DNA from: Myroides sp. WP-1 | GTDB taxonomy: Bacteria; Bacteroidota; Bacteroidia; Flavobacteriales; Flavobacteriaceae | Reading direction: 5' to 3' | DNA: 64,000 bases | NCBI RefSeq assembly: GCF_014145635.1 | Contig: NZ_JACHTC010000006.1 | Span: 1 to 64,000, forward strand | Shown here: one piece after another, positions 55,293-63,290 of the stretch | Numbering within the stretch: the first letter of the stretch is position 1 | Layout of the letters: every line of letters starts with the position of its first letter | The notes under the pieces: generated by a model | Told to the model about the DNA's origin: nothing | Database searches by the model: none | Seen by the model: the letters and a program-made list of their open reading frames with translations, nothing else | Program-made: the position numbers and the translations under genes

Positions 55293-55889
55293 TTATTTTT
55301 CTTCTTTTGTTGCAGGTGTTTCTGCTTTCTTATCATCTACTGTAGTAGCTGCAGAAGTACCCTTGTATTTTGAGTTTAATTCTTTAATAATATCTTCTGT
55401 GATATTATACTCCTCTTTACCGTAAATAACAGTCGAAGCTTCTTCTGTGTTAAACACATAATCTAAACTCTTTTTCTTCGCAAAATCAGCAATGTGAGAT
55501 TTAACTTTCTTCACTACAGAATCCATTTCTTTCGCACTTTCAGCTTGCAATTCTTGAAAAATTGTTTGCTGTTTCATCTGTAATTGTTGCTCTTTGCGTT
55601 GTAACTCACCACCTTTTTGTTGAGCCCAAGCTTGCCCTTTTTGAGCTGCATTAGCTTGAAAGTTTTGAACTTCGCGTTGAAATTGTGCAATTTCTCCTTC
55701 GAACTCTTTTCCTTTCTCTTCTGATTTTATTTTGTATTTTGATTCAATATCTTTTACCTCTTGATATTCTGTCATTAATTTAGAAGAATCAATATACGCA
55801 GTTTTAAATTCTGTTGCAGCAGTGTTTGTATTATTGTTACAAGAAAATAACAATCCAGCTAATCCTAATACGAAAATACCTTTTTTCAT
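55293..55889 (-). CDS. OmpH/Skp-like periplasmic lipoprotein
   Basis: From MKKGIFVLGLAGLLFSC the protein is 198 residues and a lipoprotein. The frame extends seven codons further (MFLKKSK, to 55910), which would spoil the signal peptide, so I prefer 55889. The body is a long coiled coil, as in Skp/OmpH chaperones, with TAYIDSSKLMTEYQEVKDIE at the start and LDYVFNTEEASTVIYG near the end. A low-complexity Lys/Glu/Thr tail closes it. It likely helps outer-membrane protein transit. Being lipidated is unusual compared with soluble Skp. Confidence 0.88.
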   Translation of the reverse strand: MKKGIFVLGLAGLLFSCNNNTNTAATEFKTAYIDSSKLMTEYQEVKDIESKYKIKSEEKGKEFEGEIAQFQREVQNFQANAAQKGQAWAQQKGGELQRKEQQLQMKQQTIFQELQAESAKEMDSVVKKVKSHIADFAKKKSLDYVFNTEEASTVIYGKEEYNITEDIIKELNSKYKGTSAATTVDDKKAETPATKEEK

Positions 55890-56170
55890 TTTTGATTTTT
55901 TTAAAAACATGTAAAATTAAAAAAACTTTTAATGTTTACTACATTATTTGCACTTATATATTTTAATAAATAAAATTTATAGATAAAATAAAAACAATAA
56001 ATAAAAACAATAAATAAAAACTATTAAATCAGCTTTTAAAGGCTCAGCACTATTCCAATATCTTTTTTTCTTAATAGCAACACTCCACTTTATTTAAAAA
56101 AGTGTCTTAAAACGCTTTAAAATCACTTTTATCGATTTCTAAACCTTGTTTTTCATGCTTCATGCAGAAA

Positions 56171-57031
56171 CTAGTCCACTTTAGCTAAACAATAAACCAA
56201 AGAGGAATATTCCATCGAATTACGCGCCTCTACATTCGAACGTAAGCCTACTAAAAATGCTTTGATCCAATTTCTCTTTCCGGTCTTATACTCTTCTGAT
56301 AAAAGAGAAACATAAAAGCTGTCAAAAATCATGGGTTGAACTTCTTCAATTTTAAATTGAAAAGTTGAAAAAATACGCGCAATAGAGTTTTGTGAAAAAT
56401 GCCATATATGACGTGGGACATCATAAGCAGCCCAATACTCTTTATAATATGTTGCATCATATGATTTATAATTAGGAACAGCCAAAACTAATTTTCCATC
56501 CGCTTTCAGCAAGCGTTTTAATTCTACGATTTGCTCTTCTAAATTAGGAATGTGTTCCAAAACATGCCAAAGTGTAATAACATCAAAAGAAGCATCCGCT
56601 AATTCTTTAAAATCAGAAATCAATCGTACTCCCTTTTTTTCAGCTAATACTCTTGCTTGATCACTTGGTTCAAATCCGGTAACAGTCCATCCGCGTTTTT
56701 GTGCTTCAACTAAAAAATCACCAGTACCACAACCAATATCTAAAAGTGTTCCTACTGTATTATTTTGTCTAAACAATAAATCCACTTTTCTGCGCAACGC
56801 AACTTTTTTTACACTTTGATAAAGGCGTTCAAAAAAATTTCGTTTTCCATCTGTATGGGAAATATAATTCTCACTTTGGTAGTAGCTTCCTAATTTTTCT
56901 TTAGACGGAACTGGATCAGTCAATACTAAATCATAAGCGCGATTATAGTACAAGGAAAAAACTTCTTGAGAAACACTGTAGTCTTTTACTTCTACAATTT
57001 TTTCGTCTTTGCTAAAATTTAGGTGTTCCAT
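56171..57031 (-). CDS. Class I SAM-dependent methyltransferase
   Basis: This 286-residue protein has the SAM-binding motif LLDIGCGTGDFL at about 96-107, then GWTVTGFEPSDQARV, FDVITLWHVLEHIPN and LVLAVPNYKSYDA, the Methyltransf_23 pattern. The N-terminal segment (YNRAYDLVLTDPVPSKEKLG, YYQSENYISHT) resembles methyltransferases that act on envelope sugars or unknown small molecules. It lies on the same strand as mnmG but 1.2 kb away. The substrate is unknown. Confidence 0.9.
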   Translation of the reverse strand: MEHLNFSKDEKIVEVKDYSVSQEVFSLYYNRAYDLVLTDPVPSKEKLGSYYQSENYISHTDGKRNFFERLYQSVKKVALRRKVDLLFRQNNTVGTLLDIGCGTGDFLVEAQKRGWTVTGFEPSDQARVLAEKKGVRLISDFKELADASFDVITLWHVLEHIPNLEEQIVELKRLLKADGKLVLAVPNYKSYDATYYKEYWAAYDVPRHIWHFSQNSIARIFSTFQFKIEEVQPMIFDSFYVSLLSEEYKTGKRNWIKAFLVGLRSNVEARNSMEYSSLVYCLAKVD

Positions 57032-57641
57032 TACATCGATTCATTTAATTCTACCATTCACTTTTTACCGCTTATAAAAAGTAGTATGATCTTCAAAATT
57101 AAAATTTATTCTAAGAATTCCACTAAGGATATCTTTTTCTTTTTAAACTTTATTTCTGCAAAAAAACTTTAAAAGTGATCCTCCCCTTCGGCTTAAAAAA
57201 AATCTTCTTTCTCATTTTTTTTGAAGAATGGTATAGTTGATATTTTAAAAAAACAGAAACTTAATCTTTCAATTTTTTGCATGCTTTTTTCTTTCGTTCT
57301 TCTCTTCTTTTTTTTTAAAACAAAATTTAATGATAATTTTTGTTTGGATTCATTTCTCAAAAAAGTAAAAACATTTTATTGTTTTTTCTATTCTTCCATT
57401 TATTTTTTTTGACGAAAAAATAAGGATAAAAATGCTACTTTTTGAATACACTTTTTTGTGCTGCATTTTTTCAAATTACATCTTTTTCAGAATCCAATTT
57501 TACACCTATTTTTTTCAAGAGCTATTTATTTTACAAAAAAAATCTTCTAACAATACCGATTTATATTTACCTCCAAACAGTTCTTTTTTTACAGAACAAG
57601 CCCCATTTAAAATATAGTTTTTTTTCTTTTTCATTTAGCTA
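57032..57641. other. Long AT-rich intergenic region, no gene recognised
   Basis: The stretch is very T-rich. Its small open frames on the plus strand (57221-57412, 57432-57617, 57442-57642) are runs of Phe, Leu and Ser produced by composition and have no recognisable motif. It leads into the 14-bp tandem array. Confidence 0.7.
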
Positions 57642-57907
57642 GATTTTCTTCTCTGTCTTTTCTTCTCTGTCTTTTCTTCTCTGTCTTTTCTTCTCTGTCT
57701 TTTCTTCTCTGTCTTTTCTTCTCTGTCTTTTCTTCTCTGTCTTTTCTTCTCTGTCTTTTCTTCTCTGTCTTTTCTTCTCTGTCATTTCTTCTCTGTCATT
57801 TCTTCTCTGTCATTTCTTCTCTGTCATTTCTTCTCTGTCATTTCTTCTCTGTCATTTCTTCTCTGTCATTTCTTCTCTGTCATTTCTTCTCTGTCTTTTC
57901 TTCTCTA
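57642..57907. repeat. 14-bp tandem repeat array, 19 units in two variant blocks
   Basis: After one degenerate unit (57642-57655) there are nine exact copies of TCTTTTCTTCTCTG (57656-57781), eight exact copies of TCATTTCTTCTCTG (57782-57893) and one TCTTTTCTTCTCTA. One strand is almost pure pyrimidine. The unit length is not a multiple of three, and there is no gene across it. The following 250 bp to the mnmG terminator contain nothing I recognise. Confidence 0.95.
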
Positions 57908-58150
57908 TTTATTTTGTTACAAAGTCTATTTTTTACAACATGTGATTAATGGAAAACCAAGTAGCGAAACAAGATCATTTCCCATCTGTTCTCAGCACGT
58001 TTACCAACTACATAGTCGCTCTCAATCATTTCATTTAAACTGCAGCTAATACAGACATCAAAGGTTGTTTATCGCTTATTCTTACTTCATCTATTACTTT
58101 AAGCAACGCTGTAATTAATTGTAAAGATGCATATTGCTTCTTACCTACTC

Positions 58151-58190
58151 AACAAAAAAATAAGGATTGTTCCACGTGGAACAATCCTTA
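58151..58190 (-). terminator. mnmG terminator whose stem contains a parS site
   Basis: A perfect palindrome, TAAGGATTGTTCCAC joined to GTGGAACAATCCTTA (58161-58190), is followed on the leftward strand by a T-run (58151-58160). It lies ~20 bp past the mnmG stop. Its centre is the 16-bp ParB-type palindrome. Confidence 0.75.
58168..58183. other. parS site 1 (ParB binding palindrome)
   Basis: TGTTCCACGTGGAACA is a perfect 16-bp palindrome and a consensus-type parS, the chromosome-segregation site bound by ParB near bacterial origins. A second identical copy lies 1.95 kb away. Confidence 0.85.
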
Positions 58191-58211
58191 TCTTATAGTT
58201 CAATTCACTTG

Positions 58212-60089
58212 TTATCTTCCCATATGGATCAAGAGAATCGATATATCTGTTGGGGTTACCCCACTGATTCTAGATGCTTGAGAGATCGTTATCGGACGGA
58301 TCTTTTTGAACTTCTCACGTGATTCAAACGATAGGGAAACAATCTTATCATAGTCAAAATTTTCGGGAATCTTAACGTCTTCCAAACGGTTCAACTTGTC
58401 GGCATTGTTCTTTTCTTTCTCAATATAACCAGAGTATTTAACTTGAATTTCTGCCTGTTCAATCACCTCCTGATCAAGGTTATGTTCGGCGATATACTCT
58501 TCCACTTTTTTAAACTTTAGGATATCATCTAATTCAATTTGTGGTCGAGAAAACACTTTAAACATCTTATCAGGTTGGCTCATTAAAGAAGATCCTTTAG
58601 CCTCTAAGATAGGATTTGCCTCCACTGTTTTTACACTAGTCTCCTTGAAAAATTCAACAAATTTTTCCGATTCGTTGCGTTTATATTCCATGCGTCTCAT
58701 ACGTTCTTCAGACGCTAAACCGATCGAATAAGACATCGGAGTTAATCTGAAATCAGCATTATCTTGACGCAATAAAGTGCGATATTCTGCTCGAGAAGTA
58801 AACATACGATAAGGCTCTTCCGTTCCTTTTGTGATCAAATCATCGATCAAAACACCGATATAAGCTTCATCTCTTCTCAAGATCAAAGGCTCTTTTTCGT
58901 GTACTTTTAAGTGTGCATTTATACCTGCCATCAATCCCTGAGATGCTGCTTCTTCGTATCCAGTTGTACCATTAATCTGACCTGCAAAATACAAACCATC
59001 CACCAATTTTGTTTCTAGTGTATGCTTCAATTGCGTAGGCGGAAAGTAATCATATTCGATCGCATATCCTGGTCTAAATATTTTAGCATTTTCAAAACCG
59101 GCAACCGCACGCAAAGCTTTAAACTGGATATCTTCTGGTAGTGAAGTTGAGAATCCATTAACGTAGATTTCACAAGTATTCCACCCTTCCGGTTCAACAA
59201 AAATTTGGTGTCTTTCTTTATCAGCAAAGCGATTAATCTTGTCTTCGATAGACGGACAATAGCGAGGACCTAAGCTTTTAATTCTTCCCGTAAACATCGG
59301 AGAACGATCAAAACCTTCACGAAGGAGGTCATGAACCTCTGTTGAAGTATACGTCATAAAACAGTCTCTTTGCTGTTTTAAAGGCGAGGTTACATCCATA
59401 TAAGAGAACTTCGAAGGATTGATATCTCCCCCTTGAACTTCCATCTTAGTGTAATCTAAAGAGCGTCCATCTACACGAGGAGGTGTACCTGTTTTCATTC
59501 GCCCAGCGGTAAAACCTAATTTTACTAAGTCTTCTGTTATACCAAAAGCAGCACCTTCACCAGCTCTACCCCCACCGAACTGCTTCTCTCCAATATGGAT
59601 CAATCCGTTAAGGAAAGTTCCATTTGTCAGAATAACAGTTTTCGCTTTGATAGTCAATCCTAAACTCGTAACAACCCCTTCAATTTTGTGATTATTAACC
59701 AAAAGTGACTTAACCATATCTTGATAAAAGTCTAAATTAGGTGTTCCCTCAAGCATCAAACGCCATGTTTCAGAAAAACGCATACGATCCGATTGCACTC
59801 GTGGCGACCACATCGCAGGTCCTTTAGACTTATTTAGCATTTTGAACTGAATTGCCGTTTGATCGGAAACAATCCCTGAATACCCTCCTAGGGCATCAAT
59901 CTCGCGCACAATTTGTCCTTTGGCAATCCCACCCATAGCAGGATTACAAGACATTTGCGCAATGTTTTGTAAACTCATTGTGATCAAAAGTGTTTTGGAC
60001 CCCATATTGGCAGCAGCAGCAGCAGCTTCAGAACCCGCATGTCCACCTCCCACAACGATTACATCATATATATCTTGAAAAATACTCAT
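58212..60089 (-). CDS. mnmG: tRNA uridine-5-carboxymethylaminomethyl modification enzyme MnmG (GidA)
   Basis: With MnmE, this FAD enzyme modifies the wobble uridine of several tRNAs. The 625-residue protein begins with the dinucleotide fold VIVVGGGHAGSEAAAAAANMG-type motif (glycines at 14-16). It also has MSCNPAMGGIAKGQIVREID and the C-terminal SRISGVTPTDISILLIH. Length and motifs are complete. mnmG (gidA) is a classic neighbour of oriC, and here it lies between two parS sites. It follows ybeY by 21 bp. Confidence 0.97.
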   Translation of the reverse strand: MSIFQDIYDVIVVGGGHAGSEAAAAAANMGSKTLLITMSLQNIAQMSCNPAMGGIAKGQIVREIDALGGYSGIVSDQTAIQFKMLNKSKGPAMWSPRVQSDRMRFSETWRLMLEGTPNLDFYQDMVKSLLVNNHKIEGVVTSLGLTIKAKTVILTNGTFLNGLIHIGEKQFGGGRAGEGAAFGITEDLVKLGFTAGRMKTGTPPRVDGRSLDYTKMEVQGGDINPSKFSYMDVTSPLKQQRDCFMTYTSTEVHDLLREGFDRSPMFTGRIKSLGPRYCPSIEDKINRFADKERHQIFVEPEGWNTCEIYVNGFSTSLPEDIQFKALRAVAGFENAKIFRPGYAIEYDYFPPTQLKHTLETKLVDGLYFAGQINGTTGYEEAASQGLMAGINAHLKVHEKEPLILRRDEAYIGVLIDDLITKGTEEPYRMFTSRAEYRTLLRQDNADFRLTPMSYSIGLASEERMRRMEYKRNESEKFVEFFKETSVKTVEANPILEAKGSSLMSQPDKMFKVFSRPQIELDDILKFKKVEEYIAEHNLDQEVIEQAEIQVKYSGYIEKEKNNADKLNRLEDVKIPENFDYDKIVSLSFESREKFKKIRPITISQASRISGVTPTDISILLIHMGR

Positions 60090-60110
60090 TTTTGTAAAAA
60101 TCTAATCGTT

Positions 60111-60530
60111 TTATTGTTCCACGTGGAACAATTTCATCTTTTCTTCTTCTTTTTGACGCATTAACGCTTCTTCTGTTTCACTTTTATCCTTATACCCGCA
60201 ATAATGAAGGACTCCATGTGCCATCACACGCAAAAGCTCCGTATCAAAAGCTACTGAAAAATCAGAGGCATTTTCCTTAACACGCTCTAAACTAATAAAA
60301 ATATCACCACTAACAACTTGATTATCAGTGTAATCAAAACTAATGATATCAGTTAAAGTATCATGATCCAAATACTTTACATTAATCTCATGTAAGTATT
60401 CATCCGTGCAAAAAATATAATTTATTTCCCCCAAATGATAGCCTTCAGAAAGAACAATGGATTCTATCCACGCTTCATACTGCTCCTCATTTTGGAGTGA
60501 AAAATCTAATTCGTAATTAAAAGTTATCAT
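60111..60530 (-). CDS. ybeY: Endoribonuclease YbeY (rRNA maturation factor)
   Basis: This 139-residue metalloenzyme has the conserved core MAHGVLHYCGYKDKS. Its His105 and His109 are two zinc ligands. The third ligand, normally His in GYDH, is replaced by Lys-Asp here, a change I believe is common in Bacteroidetes but cannot verify. YbeY acts in 16S rRNA 3'-end processing and ribosome quality control. Its last residues, KLFHVEQ, are encoded by a perfect parS palindrome. A -7 element stands ~20 bp upstream. Confidence 0.93.
   Translation of the reverse strand: MITFNYELDFSLQNEEQYEAWIESIVLSEGYHLGEINYIFCTDEYLHEINVKYLDHDTLTDIISFDYTDNQVVSGDIFISLERVKENASDFSVAFDTELLRVMAHGVLHYCGYKDKSETEEALMRQKEEEKMKLFHVEQ
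60115..60130. other. parS site 2, inside the 3' end of ybeY
   Basis: TGTTCCACGTGGAACA, identical to the first site, encodes the final LFHVEQ of YbeY. It is just upstream of mnmG. Confidence 0.85.
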
Positions 60531-60550
60531 ATAAAATATAAATATCCGGC

Positions 60551-60558
60551 AAAGGTAC
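60551..60558 (-). promoter_or_regulatory. Putative -7 element of ybeY-mnmG
   Basis: Reading leftward, TACCTTTG followed by CC lies 21 bp before ybeY. Confidence 0.6.
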
Positions 60559-60894
60559 GATGAAAATTAAAACAGTAATACACTGAAATCTAAAAACATT
60601 CCCAAATAAAAAACCTGATTTTCTATAAAATAAAAGTGCTAGAAAACTAAAATGCCCTAATCGAAAGAAAAAAAATTAAAAAATAATCAACAAGGCAAAC
60701 CGTAATGTAAAAACTTCTACCTGCCATTTAAGCAACTCAGGCTAGTTCGGCTCAAGAAAAAATACATCCCTTACATCAAATTAAGACGCTGTATTTCGCG
60801 TATTTCAGAACAAAGAAACAAAAATTACAGATATCAAAACTACAAGGGTTCGTTAAACAACGCTTCACAGTTTGTAAATCTGGGAAAAATCATT

Positions 60895-62115
60895 TTTTTT
60901 TATACGAGATATAAGATGAAGCAAATTTAATCAGTTAAAACAAAGCTCCTCTCCTATTTTTCGTATTTCTATCTAACTCCAAATAATTTAATTTTACGCA
61001 AAATATAAGGCCAAGAAAATTTTCGAGTCAGAAAAATATCCGTCTTCTATTTTTCATATTTCGCCCAAACTCCCAATAATTTTATTTTACACGAAATACA
61101 AGGCAAAGAAAATTTTTAAGCCAGGAAAAATTTGCTTTTTGTACTTTTCATATTTCCACCTAACTCTAAATAATTTTATTTTACGCAAAATATAAGGCCA
61201 AGAAAATTTTCGAGTCAGAAAAATATCCGTCTTCTATTTTTCATATTTCGCCCAAACTCCCAATAATTTTATTTTACACGAAATATAAGGCCAAGAAAAT
61301 TTTCAAACCAAAAAAATATCCGTCTTCTATTTTTCATATTTCGCCCAAACTCCCAATAATTTTATTTTACGCAAAATACAAGGCAAAGAAAATTTTTAAG
61401 CCAGAAAAAAAAGCGGCTTATATTTTTAGTATTTCCATCTAACTCCAAGTAATTTTATTTTACGCCAAATACAAGGCAAAGAAAATTTTCAAGCCAGAAA
61501 AAATTTTCATCTTGTACTTTTCTTATTTCCATCTAACTCCAAGTAATTTTATTTTACGCAAAATACAAGGCAAAGAAAAAATTCTATTCAGAAAAAAACG
61601 ATGCTCTACATCTTTCATATTTCTATCTAACTGTCAATAATTTTATTTTACGCAAAATACAAGGCAAAGAAAAAACTCTATTCAGAAAAAAACGATACTC
61701 TATATCTTTCATATTTCTATCTAACTTCAAGCAATTTTATTTTAAGCGAAATACAACGTTTAGAAAATTTCCAGTTCACAAAAAAAACATGCTTTATATC
61801 TTTCATATTTCTATCTAATACCAAGCAATTTTGTTTTAAGCGAAATACAACGCTTAGTAAATTTATTGACCAAGAAAAAGTAAGCGTCCTAATTAGATTA
61901 TTTCAACCCAACATTCATGTAATTTCTTTTAAGCAAAATATAGCGTTTAGAAAAAATTGGTATCTGAGAAAAAGCAAGCGTCCTAATTGGATTATTTCAA
62001 CTCGATCTTCAGCAATTTCATTTAAGCAAAATATAGCGCTTAGAAAATTCGGAATGAACCAAAAAAAGCGAGGCTATATTCTTCATATTCTATCCAAACA
62101 TCAAACCATTTTTTT
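60895..62115. repeat. Array of about 12-13 imperfect tandem repeats of 93-94 bp
   Basis: The segment AATAATTTTATTTTACGC or close variants recurs at 60981, 61074, 61168, 61261, 61354, 61447, 61541, 61635, 61729, 61823, 61917 and 62010, with a weak copy near 62103. Copies diverge toward the right. Several units carry a dyad (ATATTTCG and CGAAATAT about 28 nt apart, e.g. 61243-61250 with 61279-61286). There are no coding frames. The 340 bp before the array (60559-60894) hold no gene I recognise. Confidence 0.9.
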
Positions 62116-62214
62116 TTACAACAAGCACAACAGTCCAAAAAAAAAAGAGACAGAAAAATTGTACTAAAAAACACCCATTCAACAAACAAAACAGAAGAGG
62201 AGAAAAAAGAAGAC

Positions 62215-62679
62215 TTATCAACGTTATCAACAATACTAATAATAGAAATAAAATCTTTTTAAAAATTAAAAAATATCTTCTCTATTATATTGCTTGTTAA
62301 TATGTACAATAACTTTTTAGCTAGAATTTGCAGTTTTGACTTATAAAAACTTATTAACACGATATCATTTCTTAAAACGCTTTAAAATAGCCAAATAGCT
62401 ATCTTATTAACACGGTTAATAACCGTTATCAACAGCTTGTTTAATATAACTTAGGGTGTGTATAGCTGTTAATAAGTGGTGGATAGACTATGGATATCTG
62501 ACTAATAGTTTCTAAAAAATAAATTTGCACAAGTACATTTACTTGCTGTATTGTAAAATATTTTAACTAAACAAAAAATAGTTATTCTATTCTTTCCATA
62601 CTTATCAACAAAATCTGTTTATAGCGTATTGCTTCAAAATCAAAAGATTAGAGGATTTTAAAAGTACTCCTGTTGATAA
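62215..62679. other. Candidate chromosomal origin (oriC): DnaA-box-like cluster
   Basis: Eight 9-mers resemble the DnaA box. TTATCAACA is at 62224, 62426 and 62602, with a reverse copy at 62671. TTATTAACA is at 62351 and 62404, with a reverse copy at 62467. TTATCAACG is at 62215, abutting the next one. Each is within one or two bases of TTATNCACA. The region is very AT-rich, lies between leftward ybeY-mnmG and rightward gltX, and is near two parS sites and gidA. dnaA itself is not adjacent. Confidence 0.6.
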
Positions 62680-63201
62680 CTGTTAATTACTTATAAATCA
62701 GCATATTATTTGTGAATATTTCCAAACTACTTTTTTTCATCCAAACTGGTTTGTAGGATAATTTACTTCATCAATTGGGTTGTTTTTACTGTAAATTATA
62801 GAGAATTATTTTTTTATTATGTGCATTATTTTCGATAAATAGCGTTTAAAGTTAGCCTCGAAAAACAGTATAAATGCGGGAGATTACAGGCACTAAAAAT
62901 GCTAAAAAAGTGAATTTAAAGTAAAAAAATTGACTTCAAAATGACGTATATTTTAGTTTATTTATGGGGATCAAATGATATTTTTTGGAGTCAAAAAAAG
63001 CATAAAATTGAAATTTAGAACTAGTTATTACCGTAAAAAATGTATTAAAATGTAGATGATAACAGCAATAGAAATACTATATATATAGGTATAGATTTTT
63101 TAAAACAGAGGGTGTTATTTTCGTTTTTTTTGTGATTGCAAGGCTTCTTAGCTAGGCCTAATTTGGCATTTGTGAAAGACTATGTTATTAGTGTAAAAGT
63201 T
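62680..63201. other. AT-rich non-coding stretch, nothing recognised
   Basis: There are no plausible genes, RNA structures or boxes beyond the cluster to its left. It could serve as the unwinding side of the candidate origin. Confidence 0.5.
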
Positions 63202-63248
63202 AGATTACAACTTTATAAATGATTTTAAGGAGATTACAACTTTATAAA
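63202..63248 (+). repeat. 18-bp direct repeat upstream of gltX
   Basis: AGATTACAACTTTATAAA occurs twice, at 63202-63219 and 63231-63248, 29 bp from start to start. The second copy lies at the expected -33 region of the gltX promoter, so the pair could be an operator. Confidence 0.7.
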
Positions 63249-63262
63249 AACGATAGTTGTAG

Positions 63263-63270
63263 TATCTTTG
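63263..63270 (+). promoter_or_regulatory. -7 element of gltX
   Basis: TATCTTTG matches TAnnTTTG and lies 20 bp before the gltX ATG. A five-codon frame (MNQNG, 63281-63298) overlaps the gltX start. Confidence 0.65.
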
Positions 63271-63290
63271 TAAAAATATAATGAATCAAA

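Noticed and set aside
57221..57642. Three small Phe/Leu-rich open frames
   Set aside because: Their composition reflects the T-rich DNA; they overlap each other and show no start signal or family resemblance.
57642..57907. Tandem 14-bp repeats as a CRISPR array
   Set aside because: Units abut with no spacers between them, and no cas genes are present.
60895..62115. 93-94-bp repeat array as a CRISPR array or repetitive coding region
   Set aside because: Whole units diverge gradually instead of having constant repeats with unique spacers, and all frames are closed by frequent stops.
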